From assembly GCF_036884255.1 (NCBI RefSeq), contig NZ_CP145605.1, forward strand, positions 4,774,001 through 4,838,000: DNA of 64,000 nt. The letters run 5' to 3'. Shown here piece by piece: positions 18,522 through 27,781 of the stretch (its first letter is position 1; each line of letters opens with the position of its first letter). Source of the DNA: Paenibacillus tundrae. Its GTDB lineage: Bacteria > Bacillota > Bacilli > Paenibacillales > Paenibacillaceae. Made by a program: the position numbers and the translations under genes. The notes under the pieces are model-generated. The model searched no databases. It was not told the DNA's origin and saw only the letters and a program-made list of their open reading frames with translations.

Positions 18522-19059
18522 GCCAATCCCCCCGGTTTTTCATCAATTTACGAAGCTGTTCCAGCCCTTTGTGCTGCCATGTCTTGACCGTGCCTTCCGG
18601 TTTACCGAGAATTGCTGCAATTTCGATTAAGGTCATATCGTTATAATATTTCAGCAGCAACACATGGCGGTACTTCGGTTTAATGGATTCCAGAACGGTA
18701 TGGATCGCGAGCTGATCGGCTTGGATTCCGCCTACGGTAGCACCGTTAAATGCATCATCCAGCTCTTCATTAGGGATCACTGTTGTGCGCTTACGTCGTC
18801 TCTGTTCATCAATACAAATGTAGATCAGAATGCGGATGATCCAGGATTTGAACGCTTTGTCGTTTTTGAGAGAGCTGCGTTTCATCCATGCCCGGCATGT
18901 CATCTCCTGAATGGCTTCCAGCGCATCATGACGGTTCCGCAGATAACTGTAGGCAATGGAGAACAATGTATCCTGATGCTCCATGATGGATTGAACAAAC
19001 ACCGTTTCATCGTTCGTCTGAATGAAAACCATCTTTTTCATCTCAGCATTGGTTCCCAA
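18511..19059 (-). CDS. ECF-type RNA polymerase sigma factor (SigV-like)
   Basis: 182 aa. Region 2 is visible as HQDTLFSIAYSYLRNRHDALEAIQE and WIIRILIYICIDEQRR. Region 4 is visible as KYRHVLLLKYYNDMTLIEIAAILGKPEGTVKTWQHKGLEQLR. The start is a TTG at 19059 with GGAGGGG eight bases upstream; an ATG at 19041 is an alternative. It is coupled to the anti-sigma gene downstream. Target promoters cannot be named from this window. Confidence 0.92.
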   Translation of the reverse strand: MGTNAEMKKMVFIQTNDETVFVQSIMEHQDTLFSIAYSYLRNRHDALEAIQEMTCRAWMKRSSLKNDKAFKSWIIRILIYICIDEQRRRKRTTVIPNEELDDAFNGATVGGIQADQLAIHTVLESIKPKYRHVLLLKYYNDMTLIEIAAILGKPEGTVKTWQHKGLEQLRKLMKNRGDWHEY

Positions 19060-19130
19060 CCTCGTAACCCCTCCTCTTCTCTCTTTCTATATGTAATGAC
19101 GGGTGAACTGCCCAAACGGTTTTTTTACAG

Positions 19131-19190
19131 CAAAAAAAGCCTCTCTCCTTAGATGGGGTTAGCCCCCTGGGAGAAGCCTCTTTCATAATC
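19131..19190 (-). terminator. Probable terminator of the small-gene cluster
   Basis: On the minus strand CTCC pairs with GGAG around a GGGGG/CCCC hairpin, then GAGGC and a run of seven T follow. It lies beyond the stop of the gene at 19248. Confidence 0.5.
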
Positions 19191-19247
19191 AGCTCGATGC
19201 AACATGTGGAAACCTCATCTGATTACAAGTTACCAACAACATCTATC

Positions 19248-19649
19248 TTACAGATTGCCGCTCACTTCGATACCATCTGCTTGATGTACATGTTTCCTGA
19301 TCCAAGATGTGAATCTTTCGATAAATGACCGCAATTCAAGCTCTTCTACCGGATGTTGTTCTAGATCCTCCAAAATCATGAGCCAAGCTTCCTTCATCAG
19401 GGGATTATCCCAGCAAGGGTCGAACTTTTCCATGCTCTCTCCGGTAAATGCATCAATTAAGGGAAAATGCTTCTCCACGAACGGCTGAATATAATCAAAA
19501 TCCACTGCATAGATAAACAACATGTCATCCTTAGAGACTTCCGGCTGATCCTGCAGATAGAAGGGTGATAACGTATATCCGATATTTCTACGAGACCCTT
19601 GATAACGGTAGATCAAGACGGGGATTTCCGGCTTCGATGTACCTGACAT
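19248..19649 (-). CDS. Hypothetical protein in a probable immunity-gene cluster
   Basis: 133 aa, not recognised. It is acidic, lacks a signal peptide and membrane helix, and contains WDNPLMKEAWLMILEDLEQHP and a C-terminal amphipathic helix. GGAGGGG precedes the ATG. It is the last gene of a same-strand run that includes an SMI1/KNR4 protein, so an immunity role is plausible but rests only on neighbourhood. Confidence 0.6.
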   Translation of the reverse strand: MSGTSKPEIPVLIYRYQGSRRNIGYTLSPFYLQDQPEVSKDDMLFIYAVDFDYIQPFVEKHFPLIDAFTGESMEKFDPCWDNPLMKEAWLMILEDLEQHPVEELELRSFIERFTSWIRKHVHQADGIEVSGNL

Positions 19650-19699
19650 TTCCTATCCCCTCCATATAAGTCAGACTGTATTGGCATACCCTATCTTCT

Positions 19700-20026
19700 T
19701 TAGAGTTCAAACCATTCACTCATCCCGTCTAAACCTTCTGTCTCGGTCTGCATCTGCCTTAACCAATTGGAAGTTAATTCGTCTCCGACATGGAACAAAC
19801 AATAGATGTATTGCATTCCATCCTCAACTTCTTCAAGCGCAGCAGCTTGTTCAATCGACAACTGCATCACTTCCGGCCAAGCCGGATGATCCTGTACAAT
19901 GGCAAACCCGGTTGGAGTGCGCTCTATGCTATAGTTTTCAGGCACAATAATAACATTGCTTAGTCGTTCTATAACTTCGGGAATCCTCGCGGCAGGTGTT
20001 ACCTTGATTCCATACTCCCAGCCCAT
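19700..20026 (-). CDS. Hypothetical protein in a probable immunity-gene cluster
   Basis: 108 aa, not recognised. It begins MGWEYGIKVTPAARIPEVIERL and has alternating strand and helix character. GGAGG lies six bases before the ATG, so it is well supported as a gene. It lies 49 nt after the SMI1/KNR4 gene on the same strand. Confidence 0.65.
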   Translation of the reverse strand: MGWEYGIKVTPAARIPEVIERLSNVIIVPENYSIERTPTGFAIVQDHPAWPEVMQLSIEQAAALEEVEDGMQYIYCLFHVGDELTSNWLRQMQTETEGLDGMSEWFEL

Positions 20027-20075
20027 TACGTGCCTCCTTTCTCTAACTCACATCCCTCTTTCCCAAGATTACGGC

Positions 20076-20723
20076 TCAACGAGGGTCATTGGATGATTCT
20101 TTTGCTTGTTCCTCACATTCTAACAGTGACTGATCAAGCCATAATTCATACCAGTCTAGGAAACAAAGTCGTTCCTTATTCCCCATATAATGATCCGGAT
20201 AGATTCCGTTGCTGTTGGCACGATCATCTGCCCAGATCTCTCCATAGGAAGAACCCTTGACGACTAGATTCATAGAAACTCCACAGCCAAAATCACTGAT
20301 ACGCAGCATCCCGGCAGACCACTTTGGATCATAGTATTCATGTTCAAGCTGGCTCCACTCTTCTTCTGTTCGGCTATCATCATACCAGTCATAATCCCAA
20401 TTCCATGCTTCCGTTAATGTGCAAGGATCGGATATCGCATTTAACTCATCACCATAATCCAGCACCGCATATACCCCATCCTCGGGCTTCTCCAGCCCAT
20501 AATAAGGACCTGTGCCTCCTGCACCTACCGTTAGCAAAAAAGCCTGATAATCTTCCGGCAGTTGCACCTTCCATTTCTGTTCAAATTGCTTCATCTGTTC
20601 GGTCGTCCATACCGGCTCAAGCACATACTCATGACTCTCCGCTCCGAACAAGCTTAGCTCTACATCCGCATTTCGCAGTGCATGCAGCTTGTCCTGTATA
20701 CGTGCTAGCTGTTGTTCATACAT
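20076..20723 (-). CDS. SMI1/KNR4-family protein
   Basis: 215 aa. The SUKH-fold core is recognisable: TEQMKQFEQKWKVQLPEDYQAFLLTVGAGGTGPYYGL, then LRISDFGCGVSMNLVVKGSSYGEIWADDRANSNGIYP. In bacteria this family is best known as immunity proteins against polymorphic toxins. The ATG at 20723 is chosen because GGAGG lies eight bases before it; the frame is open further upstream but overlaps the preceding gene. Confidence 0.85.
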   Translation of the reverse strand: MYEQQLARIQDKLHALRNADVELSLFGAESHEYVLEPVWTTEQMKQFEQKWKVQLPEDYQAFLLTVGAGGTGPYYGLEKPEDGVYAVLDYGDELNAISDPCTLTEAWNWDYDWYDDSRTEEEWSQLEHEYYDPKWSAGMLRISDFGCGVSMNLVVKGSSYGEIWADDRANSNGIYPDHYMGNKERLCFLDWYELWLDQSLLECEEQAKESSNDPR

Positions 20724-20743
20724 ACAAAGTTCCTCCTTTTCAT

Positions 20744-21204
20744 TCAGATGCGTATCAAATCCTCCAAATGGTTGCTTCCCTTCACGCTGGGCTCCATCGT
20801 CGCATGGATACGATTGTTCTCCCTCCATATGGTGGAAGCATAATTACCTGGTTCAAGCTCCAGTAGAACGCCTTCACACGCCTCATCAGGCTCAAGTTCG
20901 TCCGCTGTGACATCCTCTGCCGCGCCCATGAAGATCTTGCCTGTAGGCACGTTAAGATAGTATATCTGCCCTTCACCCGTTCGTTCACCTTCTGACAAGG
21001 AGGCGTTCAGGCTCCAATCCACATCATATGCTCCATCTGTACCAGATTAATAAAAAGACAATGTCCAGCATTAACCTCGGCCAGTTCATCCTCAGGGATC
21101 GACCACCAGTCTACCGTGTCCTGCAAACGATGTTTCAACGTACCCAAATCATATATACACATCGTTGCTGTGTCTGTAATAAAGCTAAATGGTACTTGTC
21201 TCAT
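20744..21204 (-). pseudogene. Frameshifted DUF6386-like gene
   Basis: Two overlapping reading frames on the minus strand join into one protein of about 153 aa if a single G is restored near 21042-21043. The first part ends NAGHCLFINL and the second resumes GTDGAYDVDWSLNASL, a continuous domain pattern. The start is the ATG at 21204 with GAGGGG upstream. As written, translation ends after MMWIGA. The intact protein resembles DUF6386. It is either a real loss-of-function deletion or an assembly error. A GTG at 21022 could restart the second half. Confidence 0.7.
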
Positions 21205-21507
21205 GTTAAGCCCCTCTTCTCTATAACACATCTGAATTTTGTGTTCTATGTAGTTATTCAACTCTTTTGAAGACAACGAGTTTCTTGCACACTATGTCCA
21301 GCATTATATCAAGCTCTCTTCAACTGTTAAAGGAACTTGAGAACGATCTTTACCTTGCACCATCTCTCGGGACTCATCAGGATACGGCGTATATTTATTT
21401 ATTTTTGCAATCCCCTACCCTTCTGACTTCCTTCACTTCTCTTCATTTCTGCTGTCCTTTTGACGATATAACGATAACTGACTTTTTTGAAATATATGGA
21501 GGAGTAC

Positions 21508-21885
21508 ATGTCAATCAACCAGAGAAAAACACCTTTTCGCTATTTTTTAAAGCAACCTATAACATCGGAAGTGTACATTATAAGCATTAACGGGTCACCT
21601 GCTCCAGACAAACCCATTCAAGCCGAGCTATGCGATATCAGTCGTTCTGGCTGTCAGCTCTCCTTCCCACTCCGGTTAAACGTAGATTCCAATGAGATCC
21701 GAATTGGGCTTGCTACAACATTAACGGAAGAACCTTTATATATGGAGGGTTTACTGCGTTGGGGTGCGGAAAAAGGAAACCATTGGCACTATGGCGTTGA
21801 GTTTGAGGTTGCCGAAGATCAGCAGGAGCGTCTATATAAAGAAATGCGCATGCTTGCAGGACAAAATAGAATTATCGTCAAATAG
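21508..21885 (+). CDS. PilZ-domain protein
   Basis: 125 aa, single PilZ domain, expected to bind cyclic di-GMP. The D-x-S-x-x-G motif reads CDISRSGCQL. The N-terminal arginine motif reads QRKTPFR, so one Arg of the usual RxxxR is a Lys. GGAGGAG precedes the ATG at 21508; the longer frame from 21267 has no comparable site. It is a single gene between unrelated neighbours. Confidence 0.8.
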   Translation: MSINQRKTPFRYFLKQPITSEVYIISINGSPAPDKPIQAELCDISRSGCQLSFPLRLNVDSNEIRIGLATTLTEEPLYMEGLLRWGAEKGNHWHYGVEFEVAEDQQERLYKEMRMLAGQNRIIVK

Positions 21886-21956
21886 GTACAAATGACACAA
21901 AAAACAGCCCTATACTTTAATAAGACTGTTGCTGAAAAAGAGTTATATTCCTAACT

Positions 21957-23300
21957 TTAAGCCGCTTTACTTGGCTTAGGTGAGTTATCCAAGTTAGACC
22001 ACTTCACCGTAGATTCCAACACAAGCGATATCACCACACCGATGACAAGACCATTACTGATCATAGGAATTAGATAGATGGGCAACCCTTGAAATGCTTC
22101 TGCTGGTATGTTCATAATAGCAACACCCGTAAGAATGGGAAGAGCAATACGATAAATCGTTTTGGAGTTGAAGACCGTGCCCTCAAGCGTTCGTATTGCC
22201 GTACCAAACATTTGCAAATACGCTACAAATAGCACAGCACTGCCCACACTCGGTGGCATTTGAGCAAAGAAACTTGTCAACATAGGCATTAGCCCCAACA
22301 TACATAACAACCCAGCTCCCAGTATAAAAGCTGACCGACGAAAAATACGGGTGCTCTCCAGAAATCCGATGGAAGAAGCAAATGCACCAAAGGGAATCAC
22401 CCCCACACATGCAGCGATAACCGTAAACAGTCCAGTCCATCCATAGGAATGCTTATACTGTTGAGCCGTCGTTTGAACCCCATACATTTTCTCCACAGCC
22501 CCCAAGGTTGTAATGGAATTCGTCATATTCACCAGCCCAACAAAAAAAGCGGTAATGACGATTCCAGGCTCCCACTTCGGCGTCCCCCATGGAAAAAAGG
22601 TAAAAAACTCACCCACTGCCTGAGTCTCGGTGTTCTGGTGTCCAGGAATGAGTATGCGATAAGCAATCCAGCCCGCAATAATACCGATCAGGATCGCATA
22701 ATTGGCAAGCTTGCCTCTCCCCTTCAGCTGAATCCACGCAACCAGAACCGCAATGAGTATAGATAATGCCGCAACCGGTAGATTAAATGTGCCAAACTCC
22801 GTATATCCAATCATGCCCTTGAAGAAATTCATGGTCAATTGAATCGTTAATAGAAATAACATCGCACTTTTAACCATTGGCGTGAACAGCTTCTGAAGCA
22901 CATGAGCAGCACCCAGCCAACCTAGGATCGCCATCGTTAATCCAGCCAGTACAAAGCCTGCTGTCAGTCCACCGCCAACCCGTTCGAGACTCATTCCTGC
23001 GGATGAAGCGGAGACCGTTAAGCTAAGTGTCAACCCCCACCACAGCCCTGACGGTCCATCCATTACCGCATACCGATGTCCACATATCGCTTGTAAGATA
23101 CAAACCGCTCCTGTCAGCAAAAAGGAGTGCTGCATCGATGTAGCAATAGCTTCTGGTGTAAGTTGAAAATTATGCCCAATGGATAACGGCACAACAACGG
23201 TATTTGTAAATAAGAAGAAAAACCATTGGATGCCTGCAAGAACGGAAGAGGAGAATTGTTTTACATTTGGAGTTCGTAGATGCTCTTGTTGTTTGGTCAT
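21957..23300 (-). CDS. NCS2-family uracil/xanthine permease
   Basis: 447 aa with about 12-14 helices, a nucleobase/proton symporter. Family features include GIQWFFFLFTNTVVVPLSIG at the N-terminus, AVMDGPSGLWWGLTLSLTV near residue 78, and GLVNMTNSITTLGAVE in the substrate region (about residue 255). The C-terminus varies from characterised UraA/PbuX proteins, so the nucleobase is uncertain. A LysR gene diverges from it, the usual place for its regulator. Confidence 0.85.
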   Translation of the reverse strand: MTKQQEHLRTPNVKQFSSSVLAGIQWFFFLFTNTVVVPLSIGHNFQLTPEAIATSMQHSFLLTGAVCILQAICGHRYAVMDGPSGLWWGLTLSLTVSASSAGMSLERVGGGLTAGFVLAGLTMAILGWLGAAHVLQKLFTPMVKSAMLFLLTIQLTMNFFKGMIGYTEFGTFNLPVAALSILIAVLVAWIQLKGRGKLANYAILIGIIAGWIAYRILIPGHQNTETQAVGEFFTFFPWGTPKWEPGIVITAFFVGLVNMTNSITTLGAVEKMYGVQTTAQQYKHSYGWTGLFTVIAACVGVIPFGAFASSIGFLESTRIFRRSAFILGAGLLCMLGLMPMLTSFFAQMPPSVGSAVLFVAYLQMFGTAIRTLEGTVFNSKTIYRIALPILTGVAIMNIPAEAFQGLPIYLIPMISNGLVIGVVISLVLESTVKWSNLDNSPKPSKAA

Positions 23301-23475
23301 ACGTGTTGATTTCCTTTCGCGAAACGATAATATTCCATGGCTTATGTTAGCCCAACCTCACTAGGTAAATGTCTAAACCTTATGTATAGTACCACGGAGA
23401 TGTAGTATATTAAAAATACATGTTTTATTGCCTTTCTATATGATCTACATATACTTGTTAGTAAGGAGCATCCTT

Positions 23476-24399
23476 TTGGATATTAAACAATGTCGTTATT
23501 TTATAGCCATTGCCGAAGAGAAGCAGATTACCGCAGCAGCACGAAGACTGCACATGGCACAACCACCCTTAAGTCAGCAACTTAAGCTGATGGAGGAAGA
23601 ACTAGGTGTTGCTTTATTTGAGCGCCAAGGACGGACAATGGAATTGACACAAGCTGGTCGAAGCTTCTATGAATATGCCATTACGATAACCAAGTACATG
23701 GAAGAAGCCGTCATGGAAATACAGGACTTTCGCCAAGGCGTCCGCGGTAAACTCAACCTAGGCATGAATACGATTTCGGACAGTCTGCTGCCCCGCGTAC
23801 TTCAACAATTTCGAATGACCCACCCAAAGGTTACGTATAAAATTCAACAAAATGAATCTGCGCAACTGTGTCAGTTGCTGGATGATGGCAAAATAGAGCT
23901 GGCCTGTGTACGGATGCCCGTGAGAACAGAGCATTACGAAGTGCTGCATCTCCCCCAGGAACCTCTCTACTATATCTCGGCTACACCTCTTGAAACCGGA
24001 ATGAACGGTGAGACTTATTTGAAGCAGCTCGCTCACATTCCACTCTTGTTACCAAGCACGGAAGGGCTAGGAATGTTTGAACTAATCCTCGATCGATTTC
24101 GTGAACATCACGTAAGTCCATCCATTATGGGGGAATGCTCGGATGTAGCGATGCTGATGGAGCTTGTACGTCTCGGTTTTGCAAGTTCAATCGTGCCCCG
24201 CACCGTTCTTCAACTGCATCATGAACATGCCTTACATATCTATCGTATTATTGACCAATCCTCAACCGTAGGATCAGCGCTTGTATGGTTGCATCACCGC
24301 CACCTATCCAAGCCGGCTCAGCATTTTGTACAAATGGTTGAAGATATGCTGCCGTCCGTCACCGAGAAGTCACCAAGCACCTTGCAAGCGGATAACTAA
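23476..24399 (+). CDS. LysR-family regulator
   Basis: 307 aa. The N-terminal HTH is clear: KQCRYFIAIAEEKQITAAARRLHMAQPPLSQQLKLMEEELGVALFERQGR. The effector domain starts near residue 90 (GKLNLGMNTISDSLLPRVLQQF). The start is a TTG at 23476 with AAGGAG eight bases before it. It is divergent from the NCS2 permease across about 175 nt and probably controls it in response to a purine or pyrimidine. Confidence 0.9.
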   Translation: MDIKQCRYFIAIAEEKQITAAARRLHMAQPPLSQQLKLMEEELGVALFERQGRTMELTQAGRSFYEYAITITKYMEEAVMEIQDFRQGVRGKLNLGMNTISDSLLPRVLQQFRMTHPKVTYKIQQNESAQLCQLLDDGKIELACVRMPVRTEHYEVLHLPQEPLYYISATPLETGMNGETYLKQLAHIPLLLPSTEGLGMFELILDRFREHHVSPSIMGECSDVAMLMELVRLGFASSIVPRTVLQLHHEHALHIYRIIDQSSTVGSALVWLHHRHLSKPAQHFVQMVEDMLPSVTEKSPSTLQADN

Positions 24400-24543
24400 G
24401 CAGAATTAGTGAGCTACAAGGTCTAAGCATAAAAATCAATCTCCCAGCTCTGATCGGCTATGACCACCGTCAATATCCAGCAGCAATCATTGATTTTGGG
24501 AGAAGTAGGTGCTGAATAGACGCTACAAATAAATAAGCTACAA

Positions 24544-24588
24544 AAAAGCAGCAGCCTTACGAAGTTCCTCCGTAAGGCTGCTGCTTTT
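24544..24588. terminator. Terminator at the end of the beta-glucoside operon
   Basis: A perfect 18-bp stem (AAAAGCAGCAGCCTTACG with its complement) around a nine-base loop, ending in TTTT on either strand. It closes the operon on the minus strand and faces the LysR gene. Confidence 0.9.
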
Positions 24589-24607
24589 ATTCTTATTTAA
24601 CCCATGC

Positions 24608-26521
24608 TTATGCTTTAACCGTATAGATCAATTCTTTCTCTGTGATCGTTGTACGTCCAGCAGATTCAATGGATTCATACTGATGCATGTTTGTAATAAT
24701 GACAGGTGTAATTGTCGTGTAACCGGCTTTTTCAATCTCTTCCCGGTCGAACTCCATCAATACGTCACCTACGGACACCTTCGCTCCAGCTTGAACCTTA
24801 GGAGAGAAGAATTGACCTTTCAGCTTCACGGTATCGATCCCGATATGAATCAGCATTTCTGCACCCGTATCACTTACAAGACCAATCGCATGTCCACTCT
24901 TCGACAAGGAGAACACTGTTCCGTTAATTGGAGATACGGCACGTCCTTCTGTCGGCTGAATAGCGAACCCTTTACCCATAATTTCTTCGGAGAATGCAGG
25001 ATCTGGTACTTCGCTAAGTGGTTTAACTTCCCCAGTCATTGGGCTGAAAATTTGCTCATCCTGTGCTTTTGCTTCTTCTTTTACAACAGGAGCTGAAGTT
25101 GTTGTTGCTGGTGTAGCAGGTTCAGCAGCCGGTGTTGTTGCAGCCGGTTGCGGAGCATTGTCTTCTTTGAAGCCCAAGATGTAAGTAATCAATGTAGCGG
25201 ATACAACGGCAATCACGCCACCAAGCAAACCATAGATCAATGTGCTGATTGCTGGACTGATGAACGCTGCAATACCAGGCAATCCAACAAGACCTGTAAT
25301 AACATAAGCTTTAACTTTGAAGATACCCATGAATGCACCACCGATTGCTCCACCCGCAAGGGCTGCAATAAACGGTTTTTTGTATCTCATGTTGACACCA
25401 TACATTGCTGGCTCAGTAATACCCATAATCGCTGTCAAACCTGTGGAGAACGCCATGGACTTAGTTTGTCCATTTTTGGAACGAAGTCCGACACCAATTG
25501 CGCCACCTGCTTGAGCCCAGTTCGCTGCAAACATCAACGGAACGATAAAGTCATATCCAAGCGTTGTGATCGAACCGATAACGATTGGTGTAAGTGCATA
25601 GTGCATACCTGTAATGATCAACAGGGACATCGTACCACCGATCAAGATACTTGCAAGGATGGACGCATTATCGAACAACCAAGCAATACCGCCAGACAAG
25701 CCGTTACCGATAATGGAACCCAATGGTCCAATTGCAATCAATGTGAGAGGAACCATGATCAACAAGGTAACTGTTGGAACTACCAAGAGTTTAACGGATG
25801 AATGTGTAATACGGTCAACCGCTTTTTCTACATAAGAAGCGATCCAGATCGCAATAACAATCGGAATTACCGTAGAAGAATACACTGCTGCAACGACTGT
25901 AATCCCTGCAAACGAAGAGTTACCACCTTCCAGCAAAGCTGTAATGGTCGGGTGCATAATTCCCGCTGCAAGTGCTGCACCAATATATATATTGCTTCCC
26001 AATTTCTTCGCCGCACTGACTGCCAGAATGATTGGCAGGAAGTAGAACGCACCATCACCGATGGCGGACAAGATGATATACGTTGAGCTTGTCTCAGACA
26101 ACCAACCAAGTGCAACAAGAATAGCCACGATCCCTTTGATCATACCTGCACCGGTAATCGCAGGCAGGATTGGTGTAAACATACCTGAGATGAAGTCGAA
26201 CAATGCGCTTATTGGATTTCTCTTTTTCTTCTCGCCAGTTGAAGCTGAAGCACTAGAAGATCCAGCGTTTGCACCTTTGGACATGTTACCTACCAGCGCG
26301 TTATACACGACAGGTACATCGTTACCGATAATAACCTGGAACTGTCCACCGTTCTCCATAACACCCATAACACCTGGTGTATTTTTCAGTGTCGCTTTGT
26401 CTGCTTTTTTGTTATCGTTCAAGTTAAATCTAAGTCTTGTCATACAGTGTGTGACTTGATCAATATTCTCTTCGCCACCGACCAACTTCAAAATGTCCTT
26501 GGACAATTGTTGTTTATCCAT
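24608..26521 (-). CDS. bglP: Beta-glucoside PTS permease EIIBCA
   Basis: 637 aa, imports and phosphorylates beta-glucosides. Domain order is EIIB (1-90, phospho-Cys in THCMTRLRFNL), EIIC (about 105-460, ten or so helices, with GITEPAMYGVN), an Ala/Pro/Thr linker (465-495) and EIIA (about 500-637, phospho-His in EMLIHIGIDTVKLKG). It is the last gene of the operon and has its own RAT/terminator upstream. With LicT it should form the usual feedback loop in which EIIB dephosphorylates the antiterminator when sugar is present. Confidence 0.94.
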   Translation of the reverse strand: MDKQQLSKDILKLVGGEENIDQVTHCMTRLRFNLNDNKKADKATLKNTPGVMGVMENGGQFQVIIGNDVPVVYNALVGNMSKGANAGSSSASASTGEKKKRNPISALFDFISGMFTPILPAITGAGMIKGIVAILVALGWLSETSSTYIILSAIGDGAFYFLPIILAVSAAKKLGSNIYIGAALAAGIMHPTITALLEGGNSSFAGITVVAAVYSSTVIPIVIAIWIASYVEKAVDRITHSSVKLLVVPTVTLLIMVPLTLIAIGPLGSIIGNGLSGGIAWLFDNASILASILIGGTMSLLIITGMHYALTPIVIGSITTLGYDFIVPLMFAANWAQAGGAIGVGLRSKNGQTKSMAFSTGLTAIMGITEPAMYGVNMRYKKPFIAALAGGAIGGAFMGIFKVKAYVITGLVGLPGIAAFISPAISTLIYGLLGGVIAVVSATLITYILGFKEDNAPQPAATTPAAEPATPATTTSAPVVKEEAKAQDEQIFSPMTGEVKPLSEVPDPAFSEEIMGKGFAIQPTEGRAVSPINGTVFSLSKSGHAIGLVSDTGAEMLIHIGIDTVKLKGQFFSPKVQAGAKVSVGDVLMEFDREEIEKAGYTTITPVIITNMHQYESIESAGRTTITEKELIYTVKA

Positions 26522-26555
26522 TGTGAATTTGCTCCTTTGATGTGTAATGAAGGTT

Positions 26556-26644
26556 TAAAAAAAACCTAAACACTGAATAATGACAAAGCAATAAGCTTAT
26601 CATTATTCAACGTTTAGGTTTTGCCTTTTTTGCAGTAACAATCC
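26556..26644 (-). promoter_or_regulatory. RAT site and overlapping terminator before bglP
   Basis: On the minus strand the RAT (26644-26612) begins GGATTGTTACTGC and ends GGCAAAACCTAAAC, matching the LicT/BglG consensus. The terminator is a 21-bp stem with two mismatches (26563-26583 with 26600-26620), then eight T. LicT binding to the RAT would prevent the stem from forming. Confidence 0.9.
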
Positions 26645-26649
26645 CAAAT

Positions 26650-27501
26650 TTATTCGATTGTTTGTTCATTCCTAACCACACGTTCAATATGAATGGTCAG
26701 GTACAGTATTTCTTCTTTGGATAATACCCGATTATAGATCTTACGCGTATAATCACTAATCCTTACTGCACAAGCATGTGCCTCGGGATATTGTTTACTT
26801 ACGAGATCGTGAAGCGGATTATCTTCTTCCTTATCCTCAATTGCCGTTCCTTGTAACACACGTTGCGCAAAGAACTTCAAATGAGTCAAAAAGCGATAAT
26901 AACTTAAAGAATCTTCATCAAGCTCAATGACGAAACTACGTCTTACAATGTTGAGTATATCTTTAACAATATTCGTGATGCTGATGGTTTCTCGCATCTC
27001 ACCGTTCATCTGGGCATTGACCAGATGCATAGCGATAAATGCGCATTCATCTTCGGGCAGAAGTACACCCAACGTTTCTTCAATAATCTGTAGTGCCTTG
27101 AGACCGATTGCATATTCCTTGCGGTACATGCGCTTGATCTCCCAAAATAGAGCATTGCGGATCTGTAATCCTTGACGATGCCGATCAATGGCAAAATGAA
27201 TATGATCCGTCAGTGAGATATAAATACTCTCATGCAGTTTCTCACCTAACACCGTCTCTGCATAACGAATAATTTCATCAGAACATTCAACATATTCAAC
27301 AGGGATGTCCGACAAGAGCGTCTTGAGCTTCTGCGATACTTCCTTGCTCTCCAATGAGAATATCTTCTCGATCAGACTTTCATCTATCGTTTCACCGGTA
27401 TGCTTCTTGAAGGCAATTCCCCGCCCCATGACGACCAGTTCGTTTCCGCCCGGATCGATCACAGTAACTACGTTGTTATTAAGCACCTTCTCAATTTTCA
27501 T
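26650..27501 (-). CDS. licT: LicT/BglG-family transcriptional antiterminator
   Basis: 283 aa. The RNA-binding domain (1-55) reads MKIEKVLNNNVVTVIDPGGN and GRGIAFKKHTGE. PRD1 (about 70-170) and PRD2 (about 175-280) follow with conserved His residues (ISLTDHIHFAID, FIAMHLVNAQ, LTIHIERVV). The start is placed at MKIEKVL by family comparison. It binds the RAT sites of this operon when beta-glucosides are transported. It also has a RAT ahead of its own gene, so it stimulates its own expression. Confidence 0.93.
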   Translation of the reverse strand: MKIEKVLNNNVVTVIDPGGNELVVMGRGIAFKKHTGETIDESLIEKIFSLESKEVSQKLKTLLSDIPVEYVECSDEIIRYAETVLGEKLHESIYISLTDHIHFAIDRHRQGLQIRNALFWEIKRMYRKEYAIGLKALQIIEETLGVLLPEDECAFIAMHLVNAQMNGEMRETISITNIVKDILNIVRRSFVIELDEDSLSYYRFLTHLKFFAQRVLQGTAIEDKEEDNPLHDLVSKQYPEAHACAVRISDYTRKIYNRVLSKEEILYLTIHIERVVRNEQTIE

Positions 27502-27535
27502 TTTCTCCACATCACCTTGCACCGTCAAAAGTAGT

Positions 27536-27608
27536 AAAAGGCAAAACCAAAGCAGGTCACGAGAACATGTCCTGCCTCCGGTTTTGCCTGATTGAACAGT
27601 AACAATCC
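27536..27608 (-). promoter_or_regulatory. RAT site and overlapping terminator before licT
   Basis: On the minus strand the RAT (27608-27578) begins GGATTGTTACTG and ends CAGGCAAAACCGG. The terminator pairs GGCAAAACC with GGTTTTGCC around a CAGG/CCTG inner stem, then TTTT. Confidence 0.88.
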
Positions 27609-27630
27609 GTATTCATTAGCCTTAGGTCCC

Positions 27631-27659
27631 ATCTTACCACAGAATTGTGCATATGACAA
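27631..27659 (-). promoter_or_regulatory. Sigma-A-like promoter of licT-bglP
   Basis: On the minus strand TTGTCA (27659-27654) and TAAGAT (27636-27631) are separated by exactly 17 nt. It lies between the second glucosidase gene and the licT RAT. A cre-like sequence (TGAAAGCGGTTAAT, 27668-27681 on the plus strand, imperfect) lies just upstream. Confidence 0.5.
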
Positions 27660-27781
27660 TGTTTTTGTGAAAGCGGTTAATGTCGTATAATCTAACATAA
27701 GCAAGACACTCCTAGCTCATATTCAACAAAATTCGACGCTACGTACCGCCAAGATGGGCTGAGGCTTTAGAACCAGGACGA

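Noticed and set aside
21900..21936. Hairpin AACAG/CTGTT after the PilZ gene as a terminator
   Set aside because: The stem is only five bases and lacks a T-run.
25148..25801. A 217-codon frame antisense to bglP
   Set aside because: It lacks a ribosome site, is rich in Cys, Asn and Thr from antisense codon bias, and the bglP reading is certain.
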